Positions 32,000-44,364 of a DNA stretch of 64,000 nucleotides are shown here, piece after piece (position 1 is the stretch's first letter; the number at the start of each line of letters is the position of its first letter). A program made the translations under genes and the position numbers. The notes below the pieces were generated by a model. It was not told where the DNA came from and did no database searches. It worked only from the letters and a program-made list of their open reading frames with translations. Source of the stretch: Symbiodinium kawagutii (lineage: Eukaryota; Sar; Dinophyceae; Suessiales; Symbiodiniaceae); NCBI GenBank assembly GCA_009767595.1, contig VSDK01001676.1:23880-87879 (forward strand), written 5' to 3'.

Positions 32000-34900
32000 G
32001 TTCATAACTCCGCATCATGACCCATCCGAGGTCAATCTGCGGATGACTCGCACAACCTGACGGCTCTTGCAACCTGGAGGGAAGGAAAAACACCTGCATT
32101 TGTAACAAGTGGCCATAGAGCAACATAGAGCAATGAAGCAATGCCGCATCTGCGGGCACTTGACGATCTGAACGGTCGGTCGTTCAGATGCTCAAGATAC
32201 TGTTAAACCATCGGTGCGTGCTTCATGGAAGGCCTGCTGACCAGCATTATTCTGGTGGAGCCAGGGCTGACACTTCCCAGCACCGCCCATGAATGCTGGG
32301 GACTGGTGACCAACTGAATGTTGACTCATTGGTTGACCCTGAGCGCGTGCCAGCATGGTGATGGCTCTCGTCTACAAGGTACAGTCCACCCATGGTGAGA
32401 ACCAACAGCAACCGGCCTGGGTGACAACAAACAAAGAAAGAAACAAACAAAACGAAACGAAACGAACGAAATAAAATAAAACAAAACGAAACAAAACGAA
32501 ACAAAAACAAACAAACCGCTGCATCATGAATAATTCACGCTTCTTGGTTTGTTCATGGGTATTCCATGGTGTTCCCATGATGGATGGCGCTGACGTTGGA
32601 CTCCGCTGAACTCACGCCTGACAAAAACGTACCCCACAAACCGGCGGAAGTAAGTTGCTGCTGGGCCTTACCGCAGTTTCCGAACTGCCCCACAGCTTGC
32701 AACCGATTCTTGGACCCCGATTATTGATCATGGATACTCGGCACCATTGACCAACCAACCAAGATAGAACAAACCACCAGCCAACATCAAGCAACCACTT
32801 GATGGCTCAAAAGTTCACGAGGTCTAGGATTTGATTGGAATATTCCCGGTAGTTCCTGGACGCTTGGAAGCCCGTCAGTCCGGAGCTTTTGAATCCACCA
32901 GTACCATTGGTTGACGAATGCTTCGTAGAGTAAAGTTTCAGAATGGTTAGAGTAATGAATGGTTTGCAGTTGTTAATGAGTAGTTCATAATGTTTGATAG
33001 TAGTTCGTACCGTTTGAAAGTATTAGACAAATGGATAGCAAGGGTGAAGAACTACAGTAATACTTAAATTTACAAATACGATCTAATAACACATTACTCA
33101 ATCCTGCTTAGGTTCCGGGAATCTGTGGATGAATTGGAAAGGAATATCTCTCGTCTCCATTTGACGGGTGTCCATCGAGAAGAAAAAGTGATCACCACCT
33201 TCGATAATGCCTCTATGAAGGACCGAATACGGTACTACAAGGGAACGTCCTTGACCGCAACTGCAGACCCTTTCATGGTGATTGGCCTATAATCTGTATG
33301 GTAGACCGTGTGGATTGTCGCGTTTCCCTTCCCAACTGCTTGTTCCGAGAATCTTGAGAAGCATTGCTCCAAGGTCATGTAGGCTAGGGCGCACAAGAGC
33401 AACCCTACGAGGGATCGAGAAGTCGCCATGGTTCACCAGCCAAGAGCAGCTCGGAAAAATCCGAGCCTTTTCAGAGATGTGTTCAAACAAAAAATGTGAC
33501 AGTGTTCAAACAAAGTCGAAGAATTTTGATTTGGACCATCTTTCAGAGCTCCAGATTTATGTCCATCTTGGCATTCAGCTTGCTGCATTGTGCTTATCAA
33601 TGGGTTCTCGTTGTGGTCTGCAACTCTGGTCGTGTGAGAATGGCAACCAGCGGTGGAACAACAGAGTCCAAGTGGGAAAGTGGGAAGTTCTTGGAGCGGA
33701 AGTCATCTTCCAAGCAGCGATTTTCCGGCTCTATGTTAGTTTTAAGAGGTCTTGTATGGCTGATGCTGACTAAATATGATGAGATGTAATTGTCAATCTT
33801 TATGTGTAGCTATTGCTGTTGGCTTCTTTTGTTGGTTGTATGGCTCTAAGGGTGCTGTATATTGCCAGTAGCCATTTGTCTCTCCGCTATATCCCTGTTG
33901 GATGATGTTGGATGTTAGGATTCCTGCGTATACACAGTTACATACATACCTAGTGTTCTATGCCAGTCATGTATACATATCTAGATGTATAGCTTCATGC
34001 ACTAGTTGTCTACATGCCCAAAAAAGGACACCTATCATCCTGACTACTCCTCACCACAAGTGTGGCCTATCTTCTGAAATCCCTATTGCGAGGGTAGATC
34101 CGCCATTTTTCGCTGGTGGGGTTCGTGATTTTTCACCCCTGGATCTACTGTCCAGCATGAGTAATTTTGTTAGGAATGTGGTGATATACGTTGTAGAATA
34201 AGCATAATGTCAATTTGAGTACTTAATTGATTTGAATAACCGAACAACCACCATTAGTCTGTGTTACGCGGCAAGAACGAAAGCCTGAACTTTAACTTTA
34301 CGTTATCACCGTGACGGTTGCTGTTCTGACCATGCCGTTATCATGAAATCAGGAACAGCTGCTGGCCTAAACCGATGAGAATGGTTAAACGCTTGTTGAT
34401 ATGATCAAGTGAACCTAACTGCCAGCTTTCTGGGATGATGATTCGACATGATTTGACTCAGGATGCGAACCAATGCCATCAATTGCGGATCGAAGTATAT
34501 TAGGTCGTCCTTATCAACCCTCTTGACTATCAACCGACCAATAAGAACAGTGTCTTTAACAATAAACCCCAACTGTACTTGGTGATACAGTAGATCAACA
34601 GATATTTAGCTGCCAGGCTATTTTTGATGGCATACTATGAGCTGCGTCTGATGTTAACCACCGACTATCACCTATCATTGACAGGCGTCTTAACTATCAT
34701 TCAATGGCTCTATAATCAACAATGATGAACAAGCTCCATTATCAACATTCTCAAGACTAGCAGTCATCAACCATCTCATAATGGGAGACTGATCATGCTT
34801 CATGATGATTATTCATGAGAATCATAGCTGGCCATGAAAAACATCCCTGACCTATCCTGCAACCTAGTTCTTATTACCTATCACTACCCATGAAGTATCA

Positions 34901-35260
34901 TTCCATATCATCAACTAGCTATCATTTCCTATCATCACCTGTTGACTGACTATGATTACTCCTATCATCATTACTTAGGTTCACCAATGACAACCTATCA
35001 TCATGATTCACTATAATTTCCTCTGATTAGCTATGGCTACCTATTGATTATGATTACCAACCCAAGTTACCTATCACTACCTATCACTTAAGTACTCCTA
35101 TCATCATTACTTACCAGCCCAAGACTTATCATCATTGCCTAGTTACCGCTATGATCAAAACCAATCATGATCACCTATCATCATTCCCTATCATCATTCT
35201 TACTTACCCAACTTACCTATCACTTACCAACCCAAAACCTACCATCATTGCCTAGGTACC
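32000..35260. other. Mostly non-coding stretch
   Basis: A gaaacaaaacgaaac simple repeat lies at 32425-32515. A GC-richer part at 32230-32400 shows no clear exon. The small ORF at 33235-33429 is listed separately. From 34650 to 35260 ctatcatcat words dominate. Confidence 0.4.
33235..33429 (-). CDS. Small ORF with signal peptide-like N-terminus
   Basis: 64 codons, ATG to TAG, starting MATSRSLVGLLLCALAYMTL. The first 24 residues have a basic start and hydrophobic core typical of a signal peptide. The remainder (from EQCFSRFSEQAVGKGN) is short and polar. On the opposite strand, after an AG|G site at 33110, another frame reads FRESVDELERNISRLHLTGV to a stop near 33291. Only one is likely to be real. 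No homologue is known to me. Confidence 0.3.
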   Translation of the reverse strand: MATSRSLVGLLLCALAYMTLEQCFSRFSEQAVGKGNATIHTVYHTDYRPITMKGSAVAVKDVPL

Positions 35261-35269
35261 TTCCTTCCC

Positions 35270-35380
35270 TCCCTGGGTGTGCCCTCCTCGCGCTCCACTA
35301 TGCCCCCGAACAGGAAACCACCTCCTGGCAGCCTGTGAGTTCCTGGCCGGGCGGAATCAATCAGCGACTCGGTGAAGCTG
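35270..35380 (-). CDS. Exon, product unknown
   Basis: After CTACCAG the minus strand encodes SFTESLIDSARPGTHRLPGG, GFLFGGIVEREEGTPRE. The other two frames contain stops. The Gly-rich GGGFLFGG stretch is distinctive. The 3' boundary lies near 35270 but no clear GT is present there; a GA or GC donor is possible. Confidence 0.45.
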
Positions 35381-35689
35381 CTGGTAGTGACGCGGGTGGT
35401 GGTGACTCGGTGGTGACTCGGTGGTGAATGATAGGTGAATGATAGGTGAATGATAGGTGAATGATGGGTTAATCATTAGTGAGTCGTTGGTGAATCATTA
35501 GCGAATCGTTGGTGAATAATGGTGAATTCTCGGAGGTTGATGAGCATTCGTAGTGACTCATGGACGGCAAAACCCTAAAACTGGTGCCGGGTGACTCTTC
35601 AATGCATGATGACCAACAAAGAGTAACGTTGATATTCAATGCTTTAGCTGGTGGTTACTGATGGCTGTTAGGGTACAACCTTACTAATT

Positions 35690-35830
35690 TAGCTGTTAGT
35701 ATGGGATTGTCCAAAATTTTGGTTGTAACCCAACAGCTGTTATCAACCAGCCTAATCAGAAATTTTGGACAATCCACCAGCTAAATTTTGGTTAGTATGG
35801 GATTGTCCAAAATTTCTGTTGCCCAATTTA
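35690..35830. repeat. Inverted plus direct repeat (potential cruciform)
   Basis: gggattgtccaaaattt occurs near 35700 and again near 35800, and its complement aaattttggacaatcc near 35760, so the middle copy can pair with either flank. Confidence 0.8.
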
Positions 35831-35899
35831 GCTGCTTGGTTTCCCTGCGCTGATCACCAGCTTGGATGCGGCTCGTACCGCCATGGACAAAGCTTGACC

Positions 35900-37080
35900 C
35901 AGCGGTGGGCACTGACGGTTCATAGGTCCGTCGCTGGATGGTAACCATCAGGGTTCACAAGTTATAACGGGTGAATGATCCACAAAACAGCAGTTCATCA
36001 GGGTTCAGGATATATAACTAGCAAAAATGCTGGTGAGAAATTCAGCAACTAAGGTAATTCCATTTGTGAAGCTATGACCCACTTGTAATGGCAAGGGTTT
36101 CCAACCTCGAGCAACCCGGGAGGCGTTCACTACTGGAAGGGCCTGTCAATAAATGTTCTCCAACAAGGGTGATCATTCTCGCCTATTAGGATTCTCGCAC
36201 CAATAGAAGCGTGAGCATTGGCAATTACTGCAGATTGTCATGGTCTAACAATTTTTCAACCCTAATGCGAATTATCCAAATCAACCAATATCAGCAATTG
36301 ATTGAAAATTGACTGTGGGCAGTTGTTAAACCATGAGTTTGCCTTTATCAGCCACTACTGAACATGTTCGAGTGACCAGTTTCCACTGGTTGATCATTCA
36401 ATTGACTTGTGGCTTGACCATGGTGGCTCAACCCCCATGAAACTATTCGTTCAAGCCAGGGTTCAAGACATTAGCAGTTGCTAAGATCTCAGCTCAGCAG
36501 AGATGATTGTGTAGCCCCTGGTACTGCCAGGTATGTGTATGTTGAGATAGACATATATTTGTACTTGTAAAGATATGTGCGCATGTTCAAAAACAACACA
36601 TATCAATGTACATATATACATACGCGTGCCTCTATACATATATGTTTAGATACAGATACATGTACATCAATAAGAGGTAGATTATATAGACATGCGTACA
36701 AGCAAGATACCCTCTCGGTAACTAAGCTGGCAAAGGAACCTCACCGTTGCTAGCGAGGACATAGATCAACGTGGTGGATTTGCATTGCCATGCTGGGCAG
36801 TGCCCAGAGGGCATTATGTACCTTCATTTCAACCTAATATAATGAGCAACAACCCTAGGCTGTGCTGCCAATGTCCTTCTGGTAAGTTACTAACTCTCAA
36901 TGTGCGGGACTTGCAGGCTATTTCTACAAATGCATCTGTATCATAGTTCCGGCAAATAGGTATATCACAGCAACCAAAACCGCAATCACAACCGCGACAA
37001 AAAACAAGCACAACACAACCACACAAGCGAAGCAAAAACAAAAACACATCAACAACAGCAGCAGCAACAAAAAAATACAA
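35900..37080. other. Non-coding stretch
   Basis: No exon seen; TACATA-rich part at 36530-36680. Confidence 0.45.
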
Positions 37081-37215
37081 CCACTATCACTACTGCTACC
37101 GCGACCACCATCACCACTACCACCACCACTGCCACTACCACTATGACCACATCAACAACAACCACAGCAACGACAACAACAACAACACCAACGCCAACAA
37201 CAACAACAACAACAG
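37080..37215 (+). repeat. CAC/CAA triplet repeat
   Basis: Interspersed ccaccact and caacaaca words, degenerate microsatellite. Confidence 0.8.
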
Positions 37216-37219
37216 CGCT

Positions 37220-37410
37220 GACAAGCACCAGCTCTATCTTTCACAAGCTCCAACAAACCGGGTGCCCCGGCCATGGGGGGTGCCACGCAATCATTCTCCG
37301 GTCGGCCACCATGACAGGTTCCCACCGCAGTGCCAGAATAACCTGCCAGGCTTGGTGGATGCGCTCATGACCGGTAGTGCTGCGGCCACGAACAGCATGG
37401 TTCCATGGTG
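37220..37410 (-). CDS. Two weak candidate exon pieces
   Basis: Minus strand: 37405 to about 37348 reads MLFVAAALPVMSASTKPG before CAG|GTTATT, and 37335 to about 37220 reads GTCHGGRPENDCVAPPMAGA, PGLLELVKDRAGACQ. The two are in different frames and would be separate exons with a very short intron between, which is doubtful. GC-rich relative to flanks. Confidence 0.3.
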
Positions 37411-38394
37411 CATGCATCGCTTATTCATGGAAGATCCCTATCATTGACCATGATAATGTCTTGTTATTAATAGAAGATCCCTATGATTGACCACCATGTA
37501 TGATAGTAGAGTACCAAGTATGGATGAACTGGTTCTGGTGAAATTATGCACATTGATAATACAATGGGCAATATCAATGCTACAACCCATGCATAGCTTC
37601 AGATGATCCCCACTAGGGCAGCATACTGTAGAACCATTGGCAATCTGGGAATCATACCAATGGGACGAGAAACAGCAGGAGAGTCGGAAGGCCATATCTG
37701 TGCCTAGTAGAAAACTGGGGTTAACATCAAAAACAACATGCACATGTATGCACGTATAAGATACTGTGTATATACATATACATGTATATATACACACACC
37801 TGCATATTTACTTTTGTTTGTAAATACCTGTCTATACTTTGTGCACGCACACACACACACATGTCCATACATGGTAGTATGTACCCAAACCTATCCACAA
37901 TGAGGAAATCACCCAACCACCATTCACTTGGGCTATTCAGCTGGAGTAGCCCAAGTGGAAATCTTCTTGGGAACACACCCCAGGGTTCCACGGTTGGAAC
38001 AGCGGCAAAGGTTGGTAGATTGTGAAGGTATATGACAATGTATGATGTATCATGAATACAAACGACCATTGTTAGGTCGGTCACACTGATATTCTCATGG
38101 ATTCTGACCCCACCGAGGCTGATCTGGGTGTGAGACCAATCAAAAGATTTTGACTTTCCCCTGATATTGCCAGCTACGTTTGCAAGACTACAAGAACCCA
38201 TCAACAGCAAACTGGTCGAAGAGGAAAGAGACTCAGAAGACGTGACTACGGCCTTCTATTTGAAGAAAGTGGTACCCCCCTGATGAGATTCGTTGGTTTA
38301 TAACCCACCATTCAGTATAGTTACAGCTACCCTAACTGGTACCCCAGTGAACAGATCAAAGTTAACGGGCCCTGATGTTGAGTCACAGCTCTGC

Positions 38395-38490
38395 CCCTCC
38401 ATGTTCCACCCCGCCTGGTGCACACAGCTCTGCTATGCCGTCATAGATGTAGCCCACAGGCGGAGGCATCGGCCGATCGCAGCGCAAGAT
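38395..38490 (-). CDS. Exon with GC donor, Cys/Pro-rich
   Basis: 96 bases, 32 codons, phase 0 at both ends. Acceptor GCTCAG|ATC, donor GGAGGG|GCAGAG (GC type). Reads ILRCDRPMPPPVGYIYDGIA, ELCAPGGVEHGG. The other frames on this strand hit stops. Two cysteines spaced 20 residues apart are compatible with an extracellular module. Confidence 0.5.
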
Positions 38491-38514
38491 CTGAGCAGCA
38501 CCATTACACAATGG

Positions 38515-38830
38515 TCAATGATGGTCAAGAGTCGTCAAGAGTGGTTGATAGTGGTTGATAGTGGTCAAACTCGTGGTTAGTGGTGGTTGATAGTGGTTGA
38601 TAGTGGTTGGTGGTGGTTGATAGTCGTTAATAGTGGTTGGTAATGACTCATTGATAGAGTAATGGTTAATAACAGTTGGTGATGGTATCAACCCGTATTC
38701 CTCTGTATACATCTTTATAGCATCATCGTCGTCGTCCTCCTCCTCCTCGTCCTGCTCCTACCCCTCCTCGTCGTCCTGATCGCGATCATCGCCATCATCG
38801 TCATTGTCGTCATCAACATCATCATGTCAG
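38515..38830 (+). repeat. gtggttgata and tcgtcctcc simple repeats
   Basis: gtggttgatagtggttgata copies at 38530-38640, then a tcn triplet tract at 38718-38825. Confidence 0.8.
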
Positions 38831-39416
38831 GATCGCTAGTAGTGCCAGCAAATAGTGGTAGACATTCAGAAATGTCATTAAATGAACATCCTCATGCAAC
38901 AAACAACACAGAAAGCGCCCTCCTGATCATGATGATCCGCAAAAACCAGTGATGAGAATGACAATAGTCAAAACAATAAGTCAAATGATAGTGACAATAA
39001 TTAATCAAAACAACAAGTCAAAATGATAGTGACAAAATTTAAAAAATAAACTTGGAAATGATACAAGAACAATCTCTGTTAATTCCCATTGCACTTGGCG
39101 GCATCCAGCTAACCAGCCTAGTGAACGGGCTAAGCGCGACGTTGTTCCTGTGGCTTGACCCATGGTTGGCCCTGCTGACCTTCGTCATAATCCACCAGCT
39201 GAACATCCTGTGTAAGCAACTGCAACACGTGTGGTTTGTCGTTGATTCAGTCTTTGACAACTCATTCTGTAACCAAACCCCGACACCATAGCTAGTATAT
39301 ACTTATCATCAACTGTCCTTTTTTGTTTCTAACTTTATTTATGAACATATCATACCTCTGATGTGCATCTCTACTTAGTTGATTCCATTCACCATGATTA
39401 CTTCAGGGTCATCCAC

Positions 39417-39545
39417 CTTTCGGCTGGGTTTCAGCTGTTTCTTGGGTTTCAGCTGCCATGACAGGTCGCCACAGCCGGCCGCGCCTGACAGAAGGGTCTC
39501 GTCCATTCCACCTGCCTCTCTGGGTCTGTGTTCTCCGCTGGGCAG
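39417..39545 (-). CDS. Exon, product unknown
   Basis: 129 bases, 43 codons, between GGGCAG|CTG and GAAAG|GTGGAT on the minus strand. Reads LPSGEHRPREAGGMDETLLS, GAAGCGDLSWQLKPKKQLKP, SRK. Basic C-terminal end. The plus-strand frame over the same segment is open but lacks splice sites. Confidence 0.45.
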
Positions 39546-40339
39546 CTGCCCATGGTCGCCAAGCCGAAGAAGGGATCACGGCAACGCCTCGCGCTGAAAT
39601 TTCGCCACGTGTTGGGACCCCCCACCGATCATCTCAGATTAAGCGGCTAGAGTAATATACCAACTATTTCTAATAGGGTTTTCCAATTTTCAGAAACCAC
39701 CTCGTGTGTGTATATGTTTCTGGCATGCATGCATGCTGCCTGTTTGTGTATCAAACAGTTCACACACATTCTAAGTTCATGTAGAAAAAAACGGAACATG
39801 TTTTAAAAAGTGGGCATTCTATGTTCAAACTCTGGAACCTCAGAATGGTGAACAGTTACCTTAGTTTACGTCCTGTTTCCCCAATGCATTCCGAAACCAT
39901 CCCAGTAGAAGCTTTTCCAAAAGTGCATTTGAACTTTGAGTAAATCCTTTGTACTAGCTCTATAAACATGCCTATGATCAAACCGAAAGATGCCTACTTT
40001 GTATGAATTTGTAATACAAAAGCATATGCCAAAACGGGATAGGTAAGTTCAACTTCCTTCGGGGATCGGGGATGCAGCGCACCCAAAAATTGGAATTGTT
40101 TCCTTGACATGATTCTTTCGTCTGGCCGGGGCTAACTCCACCTGAGATTCATAGTTAAATCATGTTGAATCAACCCAAGTGACTCACAGGTGTTCTGCCA
40201 TGAGATGGGTTGCTGTTTGTGCAATGAAGCTGGTGCCCCATATCAGGGTTTCCAACACCACAAACATGTAGAGCAACGGTAGTCAAATCCGCTCTTGGGT
40301 CCCATGTTGGGATATGGTTATCATAGCTATTATGATATG

Positions 40340-40451
40340 CTGGTTTCTCAAACCATAGGGAACCCCCAAGTTGTAATTGGTTCACTACAAAAGAATGGTC
40401 AAGACTTGCTACACTGGGAGTACCCAATGCCATTGACTTGAGAAACACCCA
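40340..40451. mobile_element. Hairpin element family A, copy 3
   Basis: Left ctggtttctcaaaccatagg, right agtacccaatgccattgact then tgagaaacaccc; 112 bp. Confidence 0.65.
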
Positions 40452-40559
40452 AATGAAAACACGAACGTGTCAGCATTTGGCAACTTTCTTAATTGGGAAA
40501 CCCAACGTGCAATGTAATGGTTCTTACTTGGCAGCTACGCCGAGAAACCCACAGGGCTG

Positions 40560-40720
40560 GGCCCCATCTGCTGCAAGCAAGAGACACTTCACACATTTCG
40601 CCGGAGGAGATATTGATACAATCGGAAAAGTCGAGCCTGCATTCCTGAGGCGGTGCCCGTCACCATGGTAATCACGTTGGTTTGCTCGGGATGGGACCTT
40701 GGGCCGTTGGCGGTACAGCT
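40560..40720 (-). CDS. Weak candidate coding stretch
   Basis: Minus strand frame reading NVITMVTGTASGMQARLFRL, YQYLLRRNV before a stop. GC content is raised but boundaries are not supported. Confidence 0.2.
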
Positions 40721-41041
40721 ATGGACCAAGGCTAGGAACGATCGACGATTGAAAATCAACAACCAACAGCTGAATCTGTGAGGATGAATGTTGCTGGTTG
40801 ATGACTGTTCGCAAGTGGTTGACCATTGGCCCATAGATGTGGTGAAAGGACTATCCAATGATTGACCTGTGGTTTTACGGTTAACCAATGCCTGGGAGCT
40901 AATGGTTTGGGGTGCTGGATGAGCCTCGGCAAAAACTATTTTTACGGGTTTGCACGTGTGTAAGCATAAACATGAATAGTTAAATACACACATAGAAATA
41001 CATTTTCCCTTTCTCACAATTCCGCCGTTGCCTGCTTCTGA

Positions 41042-41164
41042 ACAAGCTTGACATGGCATATGTGCATGACAGGTGTCATGGACAAGACAGAAACGCCTTT
41101 TTTGCTTTTGCACAAGCTTGACATGGCATATATGCATGACAGGTGTCATGGACAAGACAGAAAC
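41042..41164 (+). repeat. 53-bp direct repeat, two copies
   Basis: acaagcttgacatggcata and onward, at 41042-41094 and 41112-41164 (offset 70), differing at one base. Each copy contains the inverted repeat catgac-aggt-gtcatg. Confidence 0.88.
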
Positions 41165-41829
41165 ATTTTTAGTGAAAAGATCCCCTACCTGTAAGAATCA
41201 AAACGCAATGACAAGTCTGCTATCATTCTTCTCTATTCCCGTGTGATAAAAATTGAAGAATGTATGCAAAAAAACCCCGCCCAAGGTTTGCACACATACT
41301 GGAAAATAAAACTTGCATTAGCCGTTGCACAACCCTACCTAGTGAAATGTTCAGCGATGGAAAGTTACTTGAAAAAATGTTGTGGCTGAAAAGAGGACGG
41401 CATAGTGGAAAAAAACAACCAACTACAAAAAAACGGAGCAATATAGAAAAAGAACATTTCAAGGAACTGAAGAGAGAGGAAAAACTATGATTACATTTGA
41501 AATCGTCGAATTCAGCCAGACTCTATATTCTATCAAAACATTAAAATTGAAAAAAAAAGCACTTCAAAAATGTAAAAAAATGCGAATTGATGGCGACTGC
41601 GGTTTTGTATTTTTTGGAAATGCGAAAAAAATGTAAATCTGGATTTGTATTATTTTGACATATTTGGAACATGCAAAAAATGCAAACCTGGATTTACATG
41701 TTTTTGTATTTTCAATCAATGCAAAATCCGGAGTGTATCTTTTTGTATTTATTCTGTATTTATTTTGCATTTTCCCCAACAGCGTAAGCTTATGGGGTCT
41801 TCAGCCCAGTTATAAACTCCGGTGTGAGC

Positions 41830-43030
41830 CGGTGCAGCTTCCAGGCTCAGGTTCCGGGGCTTCCAGAGGTTCCGGAAGGTTTCGGGGAGTTGAAATTGCC
41901 AAACAAAATTCCCGGAAAGTTCCGGAAGGTTCGGGCGAGTTCCGGCGCAGATGGTAGAGCAGGTTCCGGAAGGTTCCGCAGGGTTCCGGAAGGTTCCGGC
42001 CAGGCAAAATTCCGGAAGGTTCCGGGAAGGTTCCGGGGAGTTCTGGGGCAAAGGTTCCAGAGGGTTCCGGGAAGGTTCCGGGCAGTTCTGGCGCAAAGGT
42101 TCCGGAAGGTTCCGGGAAGGTTGGGGTGTTTTGGCGCAAAGGTTCCACAAGGTTCCGGGAAGGTTCCGAGGAGTTCCCGCGCAAAGTTTCCAGAGGGTTC
42201 CGGGAAGGTTCCGGAGGGTTCCAGAAGGTGCCGGGAAGGTTGGGGAGTTTTGGCGCAAAGGTTCCACATTCCGGGAAGGTTCCGGGGAGGTGCGGCGCAA
42301 AAGTTCCAGAAAGTGCCGGGAACCTTCTCGCGCAAAGGTTCCAGAGGGTTCCGGGAAGGTTGGGGAGTTTTGGCGCAAAAGTTCCACAAGGTTCCGGTTC
42401 CCGCGCAAAGTTTCCAGAGGGGGTTCCGCGAAGGTTCCGGAGGGTTCCAGAAGGTGCCGGGAAGGTTGGGGAGTTTTGGCACAAAGGTTCCACAAGGTTC
42501 CGGGCAGGTTCCGGGGAGGTGCGGCGCAAAGGTTCCAGAAAGCGCCGGGAAGGTTCCGGGCAGTTCTGGCGCAAAAGTTCCAGAAAGTTCCGGGAAGGTT
42601 CCGGACGGATCTGGCGCAAAGGTTCCAGAAGGTTCCGGGAAGGTTCCGGACGGATCTGGCGCAAAGGTTCCGGAACGTTCCGGGGAGGTCTGGCGCAAAG
42701 GTTCCGGAACGTTCCGGGGAGGTCTGGCGCAAAGGTTCCAGAAGGTTCCTGGAAGGTTCCGGGGGGTTCTGGCGCAAAAGTTCCAGAAGGTTCCGGGAAG
42801 GTTCCGGGGAATTCTGGCGCAAAAGTTCCAGAAAGTTCCGGGAAGGTTCCGGAAGGTTCTGGAGGGTTCCGGTAGTTCGTGCAGATGTAAGGCAAGGTTC
42901 CGGAAGGTTCTGGGACATTGCGGCGCAGCTTCCAGTCTCAAGTTCCGAAAATTCCGAAATGTTGCGGGGAGTTCCGACGCAATTGCCAGGCCAAGTTCTG
43001 GAAAGTTCAGGAACGTTCTGGAAGTAAAGC
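41830..43030 (+). repeat. ggttccgg minisatellite, about 1.2 kb
   Basis: Built from ggttccgggaaggttccgg, ggagttctggcgcaaa and ggttccagaa words, with a higher-order unit of about 50 bp. Strong purine/pyrimidine strand asymmetry. It lacks stops across most frames on both strands. Confidence 0.93.
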
Positions 43031-43039
43031 ATGAGATTG

Positions 43040-44360
43040 CGCAGAAGAAGCCTAGAGGAAATTCACACAAACTCAACATGCCATCGTGATAATGCCTCAG
43101 ATTTCTTTGTTACATAACAATTTCCTGCAAAGAAAAATACACGCGGAGTCATTCAGATCTGTGGCTCTTGCTGTTGGGGATACCACCTTAGCTTATTTTT
43201 TGCATTTGTACCATTTTTGGAGGTCAAAAAATGTTAAAAAATGTAAAAAAATGCACCTGTAATCATTACATGTTACAAAACATACCAAACAGCAGATCAT
43301 CTGATGCGCAGGAGGTCTAGAACAATTTGAATTAATCCGAGCGCCGGTTTGGCAACGGGAAAAAATTTGAGAATTGCTGGCTCTGGGATATAAACATCAT
43401 TGCTTTTCATTTTGATAAAATGTATGTTTTCAAAATTTCGCAGATTGGGCGTCCCAAACAGCGAGGCAAATATGACATAACTATTATACATTACGTAGAA
43501 AAAAGACTAGTTCACAGCGTACTTTATTAAGAGTTTATTCACATCCAAATTTTTGATGCTTCAACGATTTTTGACGTCAAGACTTGTGAGCTTGACTACG
43601 TGGGTGTTTCTCGGCATGGGCGACCTTTATAAGCCAACCTCAACGATAAGTTAGAAAAACGCCAAACATTTTTCGGGAATTCCCTATTTCAAGAAACCTT
43701 CAAACGTCCAAGCGGACAATTTCACATCAAAGGTTCTTACAATCCGGCGGGAATAAAGATAGCTGAGCCGGCCAATCCTTGTGGTTCTGGGCCAGGAGGA
43801 AAAACGCATTGGTCCTGGCTAAAGTCTAATGGGCCCACGTAGGTCACATGATGGAAAAACGACGCTCCTCTCTGTGTATTTGTAGGGCCCGAACATCGCC
43901 AAGGCTTCAGAAACTGCCTGGCACGGAATCCCTGACGCGCCAACACTCGCTACTATCTGTTTAAAAGAAATTGCGCGCAAAACAAACTGACCTGCCACGG
44001 GTGGCCTAAATGCAGTCTTCCGCCACAGAGTCTACTGCCAGGGCCTGCTGTCTGCTGACGTCTGGCCCAATATATGAACCATGAACCAACCATCTGTAGA
44101 AATGACTCGTCAGCCAATAGCCATGCACCACTAATCATTAACCGTCATCAACCCACGATCAATCAGTACCTAGCACAAACAACACGGGCCCAATGGGAAC
44201 TTCGCCCACGCTCGTTTGATTTCCACGCATTTCAATTTAAGATGTCAAGCTTTCAAGCAATTTTCACTATACCTCTTTGCCGTTTTGTCATGTTTTTCCC
44301 TAACAGCAACACTTTGCCATGGGGTCTTTAGCCCAGATTAGCTGGAGCACGATCTGACGC
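43040..44360. other. Non-coding stretch below the kinase and LINE fragment
   Basis: Searched by eye for further kinase exons (catalytic loop, DFG) on the minus strand; none found. A decayed family A-like pair (gtgtttctcggcatgggcga / ttccctatttcaagaaacct) spans about 43604-43692. Confidence 0.4.
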
Positions 44361-44364
44361 AGCT

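Noticed and set aside
32247..32578. Phe/Ser-rich frame (RFVSFCFVLF)
   Set aside because: Translation of the gaaacaaaacgaaac simple repeat.
33550..33770. Plus-strand lectin-like repeat (LQLWSCENGNQRW)
   Set aside because: A single Q-x-W-like motif in a frame without supporting splice sites or further repeats; likely chance.
41749..43089. Six frames of 249-427 codons as structural proteins
   Set aside because: All arise from one stop-free minisatellite unit; equally open on both strands.
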